Below are positions 1-7,856 of a stretch of 45,985 nucleotides of DNA, piece after piece. Within the stretch, counting starts at the first letter, position 1, and every line of letters begins with the position of its first letter. The position numbers were made by a program, and so were the translations under genes. Origin of the DNA: Thermoplasmatota archaeon (GTDB lineage: Archaea > Thermoplasmatota > Thermoplasmata > Thermoplasmatales > Thermoplasmataceae); contig JAMCUD010000055.1 in NCBI GenBank assembly GCA_023379355.1, positions 1 through 45,985 of the forward strand. Direction: 5' to 3'. The notes under the pieces are model-generated. The model was not told where the DNA came from. It did not search any database and saw only the letters and a program-made list of their open reading frames with translations.

Positions 1-254
1 CCATCATTATACCGGCATACAACGAGGAAAAGCGAATTTCTCCGGTATTGAATGACATATGCCGCTTCGTCTCTGAAAACAAGCTTCCCTGGGATGTTAT
101 TGTTGCAATAGACGGTAACGATACCACCTACGATATTGCAGTAAGTTTTGCTGAAACATATGATTTTATCAGTATTGATCGGAGCCATGAAAGAAGTGGG
201 AAAGGCGGTGCAAACTGTCGGGGAAATGAACAACATGGACCGGCGGGGAATTGA
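1..254 (+). pseudogene. Family 2 glycosyltransferase, N-terminal fragment truncated at tRNA-Ala
   Basis: The open frame runs in from before the window. It begins with the GT2 opening signature IIIPAYNEEKRI, followed by VIVAIDGND and RSGKGGA, as in dolichyl-phosphate mannose synthase-like GT-A enzymes that transfer a nucleotide-sugar to a lipid carrier. About 85 residues remain. A full enzyme would continue with the DxD metal-binding segment and usually more than 200 further residues. After the SGKGGA motif the frame degenerates, enters the 3' half of the tRNA-Ala gene on the other strand and stops inside its T arm. The next gene is unrelated and on the opposite strand. I therefore read this as a gene remnant whose 3' part was lost by a recombination or integration event at the tRNA 3' end. 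An assembly join is an alternative. The true start lies outside the window. Confidence 0.7.
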
Positions 255-307
255 ACCCCGGGCCTCTTCCATGCCAAGGAAGCGATCTACCGCTGATCTA
301 CCGGCCC
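236..307 (-). tRNA. tRNA-Ala(GGC)
   Basis: On the minus strand the sequence folds into a complete 72-nt cloverleaf. The acceptor stem is GGGCCGG with CCGGTCC (one G-U pair), the D arm is GATC/GATC, the anticodon stem is CTTCC/GGAAG around loop TTGGCAT (anticodon GGC, alanine), and the T arm carries the GGTTCAATTCC core. The discriminator is A and CCA is not encoded. No intron is present. The 3' end of this gene is exactly where the glycosyltransferase fragment on the plus strand breaks off. Confidence 0.95.
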
Positions 308-331
308 ATAGCGGAAAGGCAGATTGAAAGA

Positions 332-343
332 TTAACTATAAAT
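332..343 (-). promoter_or_regulatory. TATA box for tRNA-Ala
   Basis: On the minus strand TTTATAGTTAA lies about 26-36 nt upstream of the first base of tRNA-Ala, the distance expected for an archaeal TATA element. Seen in the sequence; promoter activity is inferred. Confidence 0.6.
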
Positions 344-432
344 CTTCTGCTTTATTTTTATTTACTAGAAAGTGTTTCAAACTAAAACTCGGAAAATTAA
401 GTCCAGATGCAATAGAAAAAACAGGTGAACAA

Positions 433-1320
433 TCATGACTTAACCTTTCCAGGTGAACTCCCAATGAACCGGTTTTCAAGCATTGTGATATCATCGGGTG
501 TAAGCTTCCAGCTCATGGATAGGATGTTGTCGTGAACGTGTTCCGGGTTAGAGGCCCTGGGTATAGGGAATACGTCTTCAAATTTTGAATAAAACCAGTT
601 CAGAGCTATCTGTGCAGGGGAAACCGTTCCGTGGGTACCGGAAATCCTACCGTAAACATCATTTCCGAATTGGGCTACGTTTACCAGCGAACCATGTCCA
701 AGGGGATAATAGGCAAGCATAACGATCCGGTTTTTCCTGCATATTGGAAGTATCTCCGTTTCATTTTTCCTATTTACTAGATTGAGTGGCATCTGTGTCG
801 AGGCTATTTCATGCCTCTTCATAGAAGAGATGGCTTCCTCCATTTTTTCCGGCCCAAAGTTGCTGATTCCAATATTCCTGATTTTTCCAGAGTCAACAAG
901 GTGTTCCATTGCCTTCATGGTTTCTCCTATTGGAATTCTTCTACTTGGAAAATGTAGCTGGTAAAGATCAATATACTTCAGTTTCATCCTTCTCAGGCTT
1001 CTTTCGCATGACCTGACTATCTTCTCTTCAGTAAAGTGGTTCGGCCAGACTTTTGTTGCAATGAAAAGCTTCTCTCTGTCTCTGTTTGAAACAGCTTCCC
1101 CAACCATTTCCTCGGAACCGTAAATTTCTGCAGTATCGATAAGATTGATACCTTCGTCGAGAGCTGTGTTTATAGCCTTTAATTTCATATCCCTGTTTAA
1201 TTTCCTTCCAAACAGCTTTGCAGACAAAAGCCACCATGGATCATAATAGGTTCCTATTCCCATACTGGAAACTCTGGCTCCGGTTTTTCCGAACTCTTTC
1301 ATTTCCACTTTAATGTTCAT
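433..1320 (-). CDS. Aldo/keto reductase
   Basis: This 295-residue protein matches the aldo/keto reductase family in length and motifs. It would be a cytosolic NAD(P)H-dependent TIM-barrel enzyme reducing aldehydes or ketones. The catalytic tetrad is visible: Asp62 and Tyr67 in NLIDTAEIYG, Lys90 in FIATKVW and His123 in YQLHF. GISNF around residue 151 is the usual strand-5 motif, and IPRASNPEHV near the C terminus is the cofactor-phosphate-binding loop. The start at MNIKVEMKEF places the family beta-hairpin at the very N terminus. It stands alone between tRNA-Ala and an intergenic stretch, so its substrate cannot be read from context. Confidence 0.9.
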   Translation of the reverse strand: MNIKVEMKEFGKTGARVSSMGIGTYYDPWWLLSAKLFGRKLNRDMKLKAINTALDEGINLIDTAEIYGSEEMVGEAVSNRDREKLFIATKVWPNHFTEEKIVRSCERSLRRMKLKYIDLYQLHFPSRRIPIGETMKAMEHLVDSGKIRNIGISNFGPEKMEEAISSMKRHEIASTQMPLNLVNRKNETEILPICRKNRIVMLAYYPLGHGSLVNVAQFGNDVYGRISGTHGTVSPAQIALNWFYSKFEDVFPIPRASNPEHVHDNILSMSWKLTPDDITMLENRFIGSSPGKVKS

Positions 1321-1656
1321 ATAATGAGAATATCAGGAAGAATATCATATTACCTTGGTTCCCGCTCTTCGAGATCATGAAATGGGGCAGACCTTCTAAT
1401 CATTGTTTCAATGAAATATTGAGTTGTCATGAATCCTCCATCTGAATCTTATCGACTCTCTGGTTTGATCAGAATATATATATTCCGTATTAGAAGCAGC
1501 AAATGCCAGCATTCTTATTTTGGATGGCTGGTTGGATCAGATCGGGCATTTCAATATATGTTCCCGGGCTTAAGACCTCAATTGTTTTTTAAATGCCAAT
1601 TTATATTATGCTAAGAAACTTATTAACCACTAAGAATATAGTGCACCCGAAATCAG
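1321..1656. other. Intergenic region, no gene seen
   Basis: About 335 bases between the aldo/keto reductase and the small gene at 1657. A 61-codon open frame at 1429-1614 has no recognisable motif and a composition rich in Cys, Phe and Ser unlike its neighbours, so I do not call it. The stretch AACTTATTAACC at 1616-1627 is a plausible TATA element for the following gene. Confidence 0.5.
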
Positions 1657-1905
1657 ATGGTAAAAGGCAGGTTTGAGATAGGCGAAAGTGAAAAACACAC
1701 CATTGCCGTTAACGCGAACCCGATTTTTAAGTACATCAGAGTGGAAGTAGACGGTGAAAGGGTTATCAACGTCGCGAATTTGACACCGTCAAGAAAACTC
1801 CAGCTGGATGTTGGGAACTTAGAGAAGCATAATGTGGAAATTGATATCAGGGCTTTTTCACCGATCAAATTATATGTTGATGGGAAAGAAATTAAGGAGA
1901 TATGA
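1657..1905 (+). CDS. Small conserved-looking beta-rich protein
   Basis: I do not recognise this 82-residue protein. It is rich in alternating hydrophobic and charged residues (RVEVDGERVINV, IKLYVDGKEIKEI), which suggests an all-beta fold with several hairpins. There is no signal peptide, membrane segment or cysteine. A TATA-like AACTTATTAACC lies about 30-40 nt upstream of the ATG. Codon use and the regular beta pattern argue for a real gene. It is monocistronic, with a 150-base gap before the ABC transporter genes. No function is assigned. Confidence 0.6.
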   Translation: MVKGRFEIGESEKHTIAVNANPIFKYIRVEVDGERVINVANLTPSRKLQLDVGNLEKHNVEIDIRAFSPIKLYVDGKEIKEI

Positions 1906-2063
1906 CTCTGTAAACTGAAAATTATGGACCGGAGGAATGTGAAAAGTGATTATACTTAGTTCAGTTTGCCATTTCAAAGATCAGACATTTTTCGCAGGCC
2001 CTGGGAATTCGACTACATTGTCACACATTAGATTCGCCTTCAGGCATTGTTTCATCTCAAGTG

Positions 2064-2849
2064 ATGCATTTGAGTAATATCCTCCTGAAACTTTATCTGC
2101 GACGCTATCTGAAGGAAGGAAAGGCTTTCTTCGCCGTAGGGATAATTCTCCCTCTTTTTTTCCTGATTATCTTTACGGTTCTTGGTGCAAGGAGCAGTGT
2201 AGGCGCTGGGGCTGACGCATTGAAGGCATTTGCCCGATCTCTGGGGCTTAGTGACGTTTCACTGTATCTTGTAGCGTTGATTCTCCCTTTTATTGCTCCA
2301 GTGTTCACTGTGGTTGGAACCATGATGGCTCCTGCGCTGTATAGTGAGGATAGAGAGAACGGATTCTTTGAATTCATACTTTCATCCACAAAATATCAAA
2401 CCAAGGACATATTCTGGGTAATTATTCTCACGGCCCTTTTATTTGGCATGGTGATAATCGCTGTAGCAGTCGGGGAGATAATTGTTGTTGTTTTCAGCCT
2501 GAATGGGAGTATTCCTACACTTTTCCTGAAGGAACTTCTGATATATACTATTCCCATATCACTTATTGCAGTATTGATAGGGACCTCCGTTGCATTCGTG
2601 TCTCAGGCTTTAACCAGAAAAATGACATTTGTGAACTCACCTGCTGGGCTCGCACCGGTTTTCGGAGTTATATTAGCAGTAATCCCCCTATTTCTTTCAA
2701 TATTTTCCGAAAGGGGTCTCTTCGGCCCTATTGATTTCAGCCAGCTTTACCTCATACTGGGAGGATATGTTGCCGGTGCATTCATTCTTTTCATTATCGT
2801 GTTTTTATTTACAAACGTAAGGATGGTAAGGGAGAGGTTTCTTTCATAG
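2064..2849 (+). CDS. ABC-2 type transporter, membrane subunit
   Basis: A 261-residue membrane protein with about six hydrophobic helices. An N-terminal basic segment (LYLRRYLKEGK) is followed by a helix, then a conserved-looking block (MMAPALYSEDRENGFFEFILSS cut at the helix edge) typical of ABC-2 permeases, where the E-G-F/T-E-L/F-I-L motif sits in the coupling loop. It should pair with the ATPase encoded 9 bases downstream to form an exporter. The ATG at 2064 is preferred over the GTG directly before it. The substrate is unknown; ABC-2 exporters move drugs, lipids, polysaccharides or bacteriocin-like peptides. Confidence 0.8.
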   Translation: MHLSNILLKLYLRRYLKEGKAFFAVGIILPLFFLIIFTVLGARSSVGAGADALKAFARSLGLSDVSLYLVALILPFIAPVFTVVGTMMAPALYSEDRENGFFEFILSSTKYQTKDIFWVIILTALLFGMVIIAVAVGEIIVVVFSLNGSIPTLFLKELLIYTIPISLIAVLIGTSVAFVSQALTRKMTFVNSPAGLAPVFGVILAVIPLFLSIFSERGLFGPIDFSQLYLILGGYVAGAFILFIIVFLFTNVRMVRERFLS

Positions 2850-2857
2850 GTGTATAA

Positions 2858-3706
2858 ATGACTCATATAGAAGCGGTGGAACTCTCAACTGGATATTACG
2901 GGAAGGAAGTGTTACATGACATCAACATATCTATCGACAGGCCTGGAATTTACGTTGTTCTTGGGAAAAATGGGGCCGGAAAAACCACGATATTCAGAAC
3001 AGTCACCGGTATACTGAAACTTTATGGTGGTACCCTGACCATTGACGATCTCGATCCGTACAATCATCCTGAAGCCAGGCAGAAATGTGTTTATCTGCCG
3101 CATCAGGCAGGAGTTCCTTTAAGCATGTCCGTAAGGGAAATTATCGACCTTTTTGCAACACTGCTTGAAGCAGGTGAGGCAGATATAAAGGGGGCAATAA
3201 AGATGCTCAGTCTTGATGAGCTAATGGACAAATCTTATGTTTCATTGAGTCAGGGTCAGAAGAAGCGCGTATCCCTGGCAAAATGCCTTCTGAGCGATAG
3301 GAGTGTTTATCTCTTCGATGAACCTACGACAAATCTCGATCCCCTGGTCGCAAGCGAAGTCAGGAAAGATTTGATGGGCATTTCAAAGGAGAAGATTGTT
3401 CTTTATTCCTCGCATAATCTCTACGAAGCAAGGGAGATAGGCAAGCAAGTTATTATAATCAACAATGGCACCATTGCCTACAATGGGGATATTGACAAAG
3501 TGCCCATGGGAAAATATGTGATCGGTATCAGGGCTGAAAATCTCTCTGAAGTGTTTCCCCAAGCAAAGCTCGAGGGAAGGTACTATATGCTGGAACTTGA
3601 CTCTCCGGACGATGTTTCAGGAGTTATTCAGAAGCTGGCTGCAGCCAATATAATGGTACAGGAAATAAGAGAAATGAGCAATCCGCTTGAGGATTTGCTT
3701 CGCTGA
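2858..3706 (+). CDS. ABC transporter ATP-binding subunit
   Basis: A complete nucleotide-binding domain of 282 residues. It has Walker A GKNGAGKT (36-43), Q-loop Gln83, signature LSQGQKKR (130-137), Walker B YLFDEP (151-156), D-loop NLDP and the H-loop His186. The C-terminal 80 residues form a short alpha/beta extension common in CcmA/DrrA-type ATPases. The gene follows the ABC-2 permease by 9 bases and is surely co-transcribed with it. It powers export of an unidentified substrate. Confidence 0.92.
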   Translation: MTHIEAVELSTGYYGKEVLHDINISIDRPGIYVVLGKNGAGKTTIFRTVTGILKLYGGTLTIDDLDPYNHPEARQKCVYLPHQAGVPLSMSVREIIDLFATLLEAGEADIKGAIKMLSLDELMDKSYVSLSQGQKKRVSLAKCLLSDRSVYLFDEPTTNLDPLVASEVRKDLMGISKEKIVLYSSHNLYEAREIGKQVIIINNGTIAYNGDIDKVPMGKYVIGIRAENLSEVFPQAKLEGRYYMLELDSPDDVSGVIQKLAAANIMVQEIREMSNPLEDLLR

Positions 3707-3901
3707 ATCATGATCTTTTAACCTGGTTCATTGAAAACTATTGATTTGCATTTCATTTCTCACAATTTTTTTAAAGAGCCGTCAATAAGCAAATCCATTA
3801 ATTGCCTGATGAAGTCGCAGTGAAAATAAATTAAAGATCTTATTACAGGCCATCAGTTAATTATTACTCTGGTGTAGTATGGAAACTACACCGGTTGCTT
3901 A

Positions 3902-4004
3902 TCCCGGCTTCCGGATTCGAACCAGAGACCTGCGGATAACGGCGGTATTCTCACCGTGGATTTCCCTCTACAGTCCGCCGCTCTACCAGCTGAGCTAAGC
4001 CGGG
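3902..4004 (-). tRNA. tRNA-Tyr(GTA) with intron
   Basis: On the minus strand the acceptor stem CCCGGCT pairs with AGCCGGG, the D arm reads TAGCTCAGCTGGTAGAGC, and the anticodon stem GCGGA/TCCGC encloses CTGTAG...A with anticodon GTA. The T arm contains GGTTCGAATCC. The C1-G72 pair is the archaeal tRNA-Tyr identity element. A 30-base intron interrupts the anticodon loop after position 37. Without it the tRNA is 73 nt. Discriminator A; CCA is not encoded. Confidence 0.95.
3938..3967 (-). other. tRNA-Tyr intron (canonical 37/38 position)
   Basis: Thirty bases lie between nucleotide 37 (G) and 38 (A) of tRNA-Tyr on the minus strand. The position is the canonical archaeal one, removed by the tRNA splicing endonuclease at a bulge-helix-bulge. 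The exact cut sites were set by restoring a 7-base anticodon loop, so they could shift by a base or two. Confidence 0.85.
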
Positions 4005-4227
4005 GAGATATAATCCGAATGCGCACAACTTTCAAAAACACGTCGTTGCATCAGATTTTAGCTGAATCCATTGATAGTATTGTATTACAAAAATCTTTCC
4101 TACTTATCCTAAGTTATGCTTCAAGACCAAAAAAAGGAAGTCCGGAATTCCTTGAACTGACCTGGTGCCAATTGTGATAGGTCACATCAATGTTACCTGA
4201 TAACGTAACTGGGACTTATTATATTAT

Positions 4228-4791
4228 ATGGTTTATAAATATACCAATACAGGTGATAACCTGAAATTCGAAAATAGAAGTCTATTATATGTAATACCGG
4301 GTGGATTACTGGGCGGGTTTTTTATAATGCTCATACTGTTCTATGCAGCATCCAGCCTGGGTCTACCTTACTACGCCGTATATCTTGTGTACGGACTATC
4401 GCTCCATGCATCTGTATCGTCTGCAACAAATGTTGGATATCTGGTTCATTATGTGGCCGCCTCAGTAATTGCAATGCTATTTATAACGTTGCTTCAGACC
4501 GTTGGTCCATTTAAGGGAACCCGTGCGCCTAAGATGATTGCACTGGGACTGGTTTACGGAATAGTGGTGTTCATAGTGTTCTTCGTTCCGTTGTTCTATC
4601 TGGCTTTCGCACCAGTGATGGTGTCGCTACTTGGGAAATCGGCCGTTGACGCAGTAGCCGGAAAGGTTCTCCTGTTTGCATTCATAGTACATGTGGTTTA
4701 CGGGCTCACAATAGGATCATGGTCCTTTGTTGTAATGAAGATACTCCACCACAAAGGAAAATCTCCGTCACCCCAGGGAATCAAGAGCTGA
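4228..4791 (+). CDS. Polytopic membrane protein, unknown function
   Basis: A 187-residue integral membrane protein with about five hydrophobic segments, at roughly residues 21-45, 50-62, 70-90, 108-130 and 148-170. After a short polar N terminus (MVYKYTNTGDNLKFENRS) it contains several histidines inside or next to helices (LVHYVAA, FIVHVVYG), which might bind a metal or haem, but no family motif is clear. The TATA-like TTATTATATTAT directly upstream suggests a leaderless or very short leader. The gene is followed by a convergent winged-helix regulator. No function is assigned. Confidence 0.7.
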   Translation: MVYKYTNTGDNLKFENRSLLYVIPGGLLGGFFIMLILFYAASSLGLPYYAVYLVYGLSLHASVSSATNVGYLVHYVAASVIAMLFITLLQTVGPFKGTRAPKMIALGLVYGIVVFIVFFVPLFYLAFAPVMVSLLGKSAVDAVAGKVLLFAFIVHVVYGLTIGSWSFVVMKILHHKGKSPSPQGIKS

Positions 4792-4810
4792 TTGAATTTT
4801 AATTTATTAT

Positions 4811-5134
4811 TCAATTTTTATTATTCAAATGTTTTTGACCCCATAATTCCAACTGACTGAATGCAGAATAAAGATCTCTTCCATCTTCTGTAAGTGTATA
4901 TGTGACCCTGACTGGTCCTTCCTGGCTCACGTCTCTCTTAAGAATTTTCATGGCTTCTAGTAACTTGAGATCTCTAGATAGAGACATTGAGCTTACGTTT
5001 AAGTCTTTTTTCAATTGATTGAAGGAAAGAATCTCCTCTTTGAAAAATAACCTCGATATTATAGCAACCCTGTTCCTTCCTCCAACGATACTCGAGGTTT
5101 TAAGAAGAATTTCCCACCTTTCTCTGTCGCTAAG
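4811..5134 (-). CDS. Winged helix-turn-helix transcriptional regulator
   Basis: About 107 residues from the preferred start MALSDRERWE. A start eight codons upstream (5158) is possible, but a TATA-like element, TATTATTATAG, ends only about 10 bases before it and fits the internal ATG better. The domain runs from an N-terminal helix through NRVAIISRLF, FNQLKKDLNVSSMSLSRDLKLLEA (helix-turn-helix, read as two adjoining motifs) to a wing with TYTLTEDGRDLYSA. This is the layout of HxlR/ArsR/MarR-like regulators. It lacks metal-binding cysteines, so metal sensing of the ArsR type is unlikely. Target unknown. Confidence 0.75.
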   Translation of the reverse strand, partial: LSDRERWEILLKTSSIVGGRNRVAIISRLFFKEEILSFNQLKKDLNVSSMSLSRDLKLLEAMKILKRDVSQEGPVRVTYTLTEDGRDLYSAFSQLELWGQKHLNNKN

Positions 5135-5501
5135 TGCCATAATCAAGGAGCAAATCATCTATAACTATAATAATATTGATGGTTATCAGCCTCGTTTTAA
5201 TCTTATTCTCTTCGCACTTGAAATGTTGTTCTAATGGGGCCGGTATAAAGTAGGCCCCTTCATGCCATCTTAGCAAACCGTCAAAAAATAAACTCTCTGT
5301 CAGACTATTCATTTCTATTGGGCATTCCTCTTTTCAATTATTTTTCTTAACCAATATCTGAAACTGAGTCGTTTCATAACTTGTCAGATCAATGACAACA
5401 GGTTTAAGCAACGATATGATACCCTCTGCATGCTCAGCCTCAACAGTCAATCCGAGTTGAGAGATGCATAGAGCTTCTAATAAAATCCGCCGAGGTGTAC
5501 T
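5135..5501. other. Intergenic region with promoters on both sides
   Basis: About 365 bases. The left end is AT-rich and holds the TATA-like element of the leftward regulator. The right end holds CTAATAAAAT (5477-5486) 16-25 bases before the rightward Lrp-domain gene. Overlapping open frames of 60-71 codons here show no motif. No RNA gene was recognised. Confidence 0.45.
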
Positions 5502-5816
5502 ATGGAAATTGAAGAACTGAGGGCAACATTTGGGAGGTTGCAGGAACACAGCGAAATAAAAGCGATTGTAGGACTTGAAACAGATGTTTCAAGGATGGAG
5601 ACAACAGTCAAGAGTGCGCTGAAGCTGAATTCCATAGAAGATCTTTATGTGGTTACGGGAGATTACGACATTCTTCTCAAGGTAAGGTGCCCCAGCTATG
5701 AAGAATTTGAGTATTTTCTGGTAAACCAGCTTGGTAAGATACCCGGGATTACTAAAATGAAGACTATGCTGATTCTTTCTCAGAGAAAGCTGAACGGTGA
5801 GGTAAAAGGAGAGTGA
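5502..5816 (+). CDS. Stand-alone Lrp/AsnC ligand-binding (RAM) domain protein
   Basis: A 104-residue protein corresponding to the effector-binding RAM domain of Lrp/AsnC regulators, with a short N-terminal helix but no DNA-binding domain. The pattern is typical: SEIKAIVGLETDVSRMETTV, then LYVVTGDYDILLKV and a helix leading to IPGITKMKTMLIL. GDYD is the hallmark G-D-x-D loop between strands. Such stand-alone RAM proteins are thought to bind amino acids and modulate partner regulators. RBS GAGGTG precedes the ATG. Only four bases separate it from the next gene, so the two form an operon. Confidence 0.85.
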   Translation: MEIEELRATFGRLQEHSEIKAIVGLETDVSRMETTVKSALKLNSIEDLYVVTGDYDILLKVRCPSYEEFEYFLVNQLGKIPGITKMKTMLILSQRKLNGEVKGE

Positions 5817-5820
5817 TAAA

Positions 5821-6078
5821 ATGGATTCTAGGCTATACGACGAGATTATCTATCTGCTGGACGAGATGTCACAGGACGTGACAATACCTAAGAACGTGAG
5901 AAAGAGCGCCTTGGACTCAAAATCCAGACTGAATAACGAAAAGGATAGATTCGATTTGAGATGTGCCACAGCAGCATCAATTCTTGATGACATGGCGAAT
6001 GACCCGAATATACCTGCTCATGGCAGAACAGCGCTTTATACCGTAATAAGTAAACTTGAAGCACTGGCTAAATCCTGA
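5821..6078 (+). CDS. UPF0147 family protein
   Basis: This 85-residue helical protein closely fits the archaeal UPF0147 family, whose members are about 80-95 residues and have no proven function. The diagnostic pattern is present: LLDEMSQDVTIPKNVRKSA in the first half and LDDMANDPNIPAHGRTALY in the second. These are two copies of the same D-x-(I/V)P-x-(N/H)-x-R helix-turn unit, suggesting internal duplication. It is co-transcribed with the RAM-domain gene upstream. Confidence 0.9.
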   Translation: MDSRLYDEIIYLLDEMSQDVTIPKNVRKSALDSKSRLNNEKDRFDLRCATAASILDDMANDPNIPAHGRTALYTVISKLEALAKS

Positions 6079-6195
6079 TTCTCATTATCCTACCTTATTT
6101 TCTTTCAATCTTTAATCACTTTTTTCCTGAAAAGGAAAAGTAATTATACTTTTAATTAGACAAAGATACATATATATATAATTATAATATTACGT

Positions 6196-6561
6196 ATGGA
6201 GAACATGGTTCTATCAGAAATTAGTGATAAACTGGCGAAATATCTGATAATATCGGATATTCCAAGAAGCGTCGCATATACCCTGGTTTACATAAGGGAC
6301 AAGGATGAAGTTACAAGCGTCGAGATAGAAAGAGAAACAAGCCTCCGCCAGCCGGAAGTTTCTATCGCCATGCAGTGGTTACGGAGAAAGGGCTGGATAA
6401 ATAAACGAAACATGAAGAAGGAAGGAAAAGGAAGGCCAATCCATGGTTACAAACTTTCAAAGGATTTCAATGAGATACTTGAAGAGATAATACAGGATCT
6501 TTCAAACAAAATTGATGAAATAAGAAACAACATTGATCAACTCCACTCATTCCAGGAGTGA
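6196..6561 (+). CDS. Winged-helix DNA-binding protein with C-terminal coiled coil
   Basis: A 121-residue regulator. Residues 20-75 form a winged helix (VTSVEIERETSLRQPEVS, then a recognition helix AMQWLRRKGWI). A wing GKGRPIHGYKL follows. Residues 88-118 (EILEEIIQDLSNKIDEIR) have heptad spacing and probably dimerise it. This layout is common among predicted regulators of Thermoplasmatales. The ATG lies directly downstream of a long alternating AT tract (TATATATATAATTATAATATTA), consistent with a strong TATA and leaderless start. Targets are unknown. Confidence 0.75.
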   Translation: MENMVLSEISDKLAKYLIISDIPRSVAYTLVYIRDKDEVTSVEIERETSLRQPEVSIAMQWLRRKGWINKRNMKKEGKGRPIHGYKLSKDFNEILEEIIQDLSNKIDEIRNNIDQLHSFQE

Positions 6562-6574
6562 TCAAACAAATCCC

Positions 6575-7252
6575 CTATTTTTGAAATATAGTTTTTGTGC
6601 TGTTTCCAGTACCCATTATTACAATGTCTGCCAATGAGTGAAAAATTCCAACCTCAAATACACCAGGGATCATCTTCAGCTTTGTTTCCGTCTTTCCCGG
6701 GTCCTGAATGATTCCAAAATCGCAATCAAGCACTGAATTGCCATTATCCGTTCTATAGTCTCCGTTCTCTCTGGGATAAACTTTCCCTCCTAATTGCTCT
6801 ATACGTTTAATTGTGGATTCAAGCATAAAGGGAAGCACTTCAACAGGAATCCTGAATTTCCCCAAACCCTCCGGATGATATTTTGAAGAGTCGATTATAA
6901 TACAAACCTTCCTGCTGCTGGCCGCCACTATCTTCTCCCTTGTGAGCGCCCCTCCCCCTCCTTTGATTAGATTTCCCTTGCTGTCAACTTCATCAGCTCC
7001 ATCCACATCCAGATCAAGTTCTTCTTTAACAGACTTCAACACCTTCATTCCAGCTTTTTCGGCCAGTTTCCGGCTCTCCTCAGAGGTTGGAATGCATGAA
7101 ATCTGCAGGCCGTTTTTTATGCGTGTCTCCAGCTCCTCAATGAAATAGTGAACAGTGGAACCGGTTCCCAATCCTATAATCATATGATCTTCAATCAAAT
7201 CCGCAGCCCTCAATGCAGCTGCTTTTTTCTCTATCTCAATTCTTTTAGTCAT
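6575..7252 (-). CDS. rpiA: Ribose-5-phosphate isomerase A
   Basis: This enzyme interconverts ribose 5-phosphate and ribulose 5-phosphate, supplying ribose for nucleotides. At 225 residues it has the normal RpiA length. The phosphate-binding loop GLGTGST (27-33), the DGADEVD segment (84-90) and KGGGGALTREK (97-107), which carries the catalytic Lys and Glu, are all intact. Strand order and the C-terminal GIFHSLADIVIMG match the family. The gene is convergent with the winged-helix gene by 13 bases and divergent from the thioesterase. In archaea it works with the reverse ribulose-monophosphate or non-oxidative pentose route. Confidence 0.96.
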   Translation of the reverse strand: MTKRIEIEKKAAALRAADLIEDHMIIGLGTGSTVHYFIEELETRIKNGLQISCIPTSEESRKLAEKAGMKVLKSVKEELDLDVDGADEVDSKGNLIKGGGGALTREKIVAASSRKVCIIIDSSKYHPEGLGKFRIPVEVLPFMLESTIKRIEQLGGKVYPRENGDYRTDNGNSVLDCDFGIIQDPGKTETKLKMIPGVFEVGIFHSLADIVIMGTGNSTKTIFQK

Positions 7253-7332
7253 CAGGGACTTTAATCGAATGGAAAATAAAGAATCTTGCAGTTCTGGATC
7301 AGGTTTTATTCTGGTTCATATATGGAGTAATT

Positions 7333-7827
7333 ATGGAAGCCAAAAGATGGACGGATTCTTACACGGAACTGCAGAGACTGGTACAGCCTCCTGACACAAA
7401 TATCTACAACGATCTTTATGGGGGTAGGCTTGTGGAATGGATAGATAATGTTGGAGCCATAGTTGCCGCAAGGCACTGCAGAAGAAAGACCGTTACCGGT
7501 AGCATAGACAGGCTTTTTTTCCTTTCACCCATACATTTGGGGGATATAGTATCGCTGAAGGGCAGAATCAATTTCGTCACGGCAAAAACCATGGAAGTTG
7601 AGGTCGATGTATATTCTGAGAATGCCATAACTGCGGATAAAAGCTTCACCACTACATGTTTCCTCACATATGTTGCCATAAATGAAAGTGGTAAACCCAT
7701 TGAAGTTCCTCCATTAATAGTGGAAACAGATGAAGAGAGAATCAGGTTCAATGAAGGAAAGGATCGGAATTCCATCAGGCTGAAGGATCTAGAGGAGGCA
7801 AAAAAGAAGTCTCAGGTACAAATATAA
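7333..7827 (+). CDS. Hotdog-fold acyl-CoA thioesterase
   Basis: A 164-residue single-hotdog protein of the BACH/YciA type that hydrolyses acyl-CoA to free acid and CoA. The signature is clear: N-DLYGGRLVEWIDNVGAI around residues 26-44 (the helix with the catalytic Asp), then RHCRRKTVTGSIDRLFF and FLSPIHLGDIV. The C-terminal 30 residues are charged. The TATA-like GGTTTTATTCTGG lies about 30 bases upstream. The promoter of the secretion-like operon overlaps its stop codon, so the two may be separate transcription units despite the 29-base gap. Confidence 0.88.
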   Translation: MEAKRWTDSYTELQRLVQPPDTNIYNDLYGGRLVEWIDNVGAIVAARHCRRKTVTGSIDRLFFLSPIHLGDIVSLKGRINFVTAKTMEVEVDVYSENAITADKSFTTTCFLTYVAINESGKPIEVPPLIVETDEERIRFNEGKDRNSIRLKDLEEAKKKSQVQI

Positions 7828-7834
7828 TTTATAC
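7821..7834 (+). promoter_or_regulatory. TATA-like element of the VirB2-VirB6-VirB4-like operon
   Basis: AATATAATTTATAC is centred about 29 bases before the ATG at 7857 and overlaps the thioesterase stop codon. The spacing fits a leaderless transcript starting at or near the pilin-like gene. Inferred from position and sequence only. Confidence 0.5.
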
Positions 7835-7856
7835 AACTTTATCATTTTCTGAATGA

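Noticed and set aside
3956..4177. 73-codon plus-strand ORF overlapping tRNA-Tyr
   Set aside because: It begins inside the tRNA gene and intron, has no motif, and its composition is not coding-like.
4811..5134. Idea that this is an ArsR metal sensor
   Set aside because: There is no cysteine or histidine cluster; only the winged helix supports the call.
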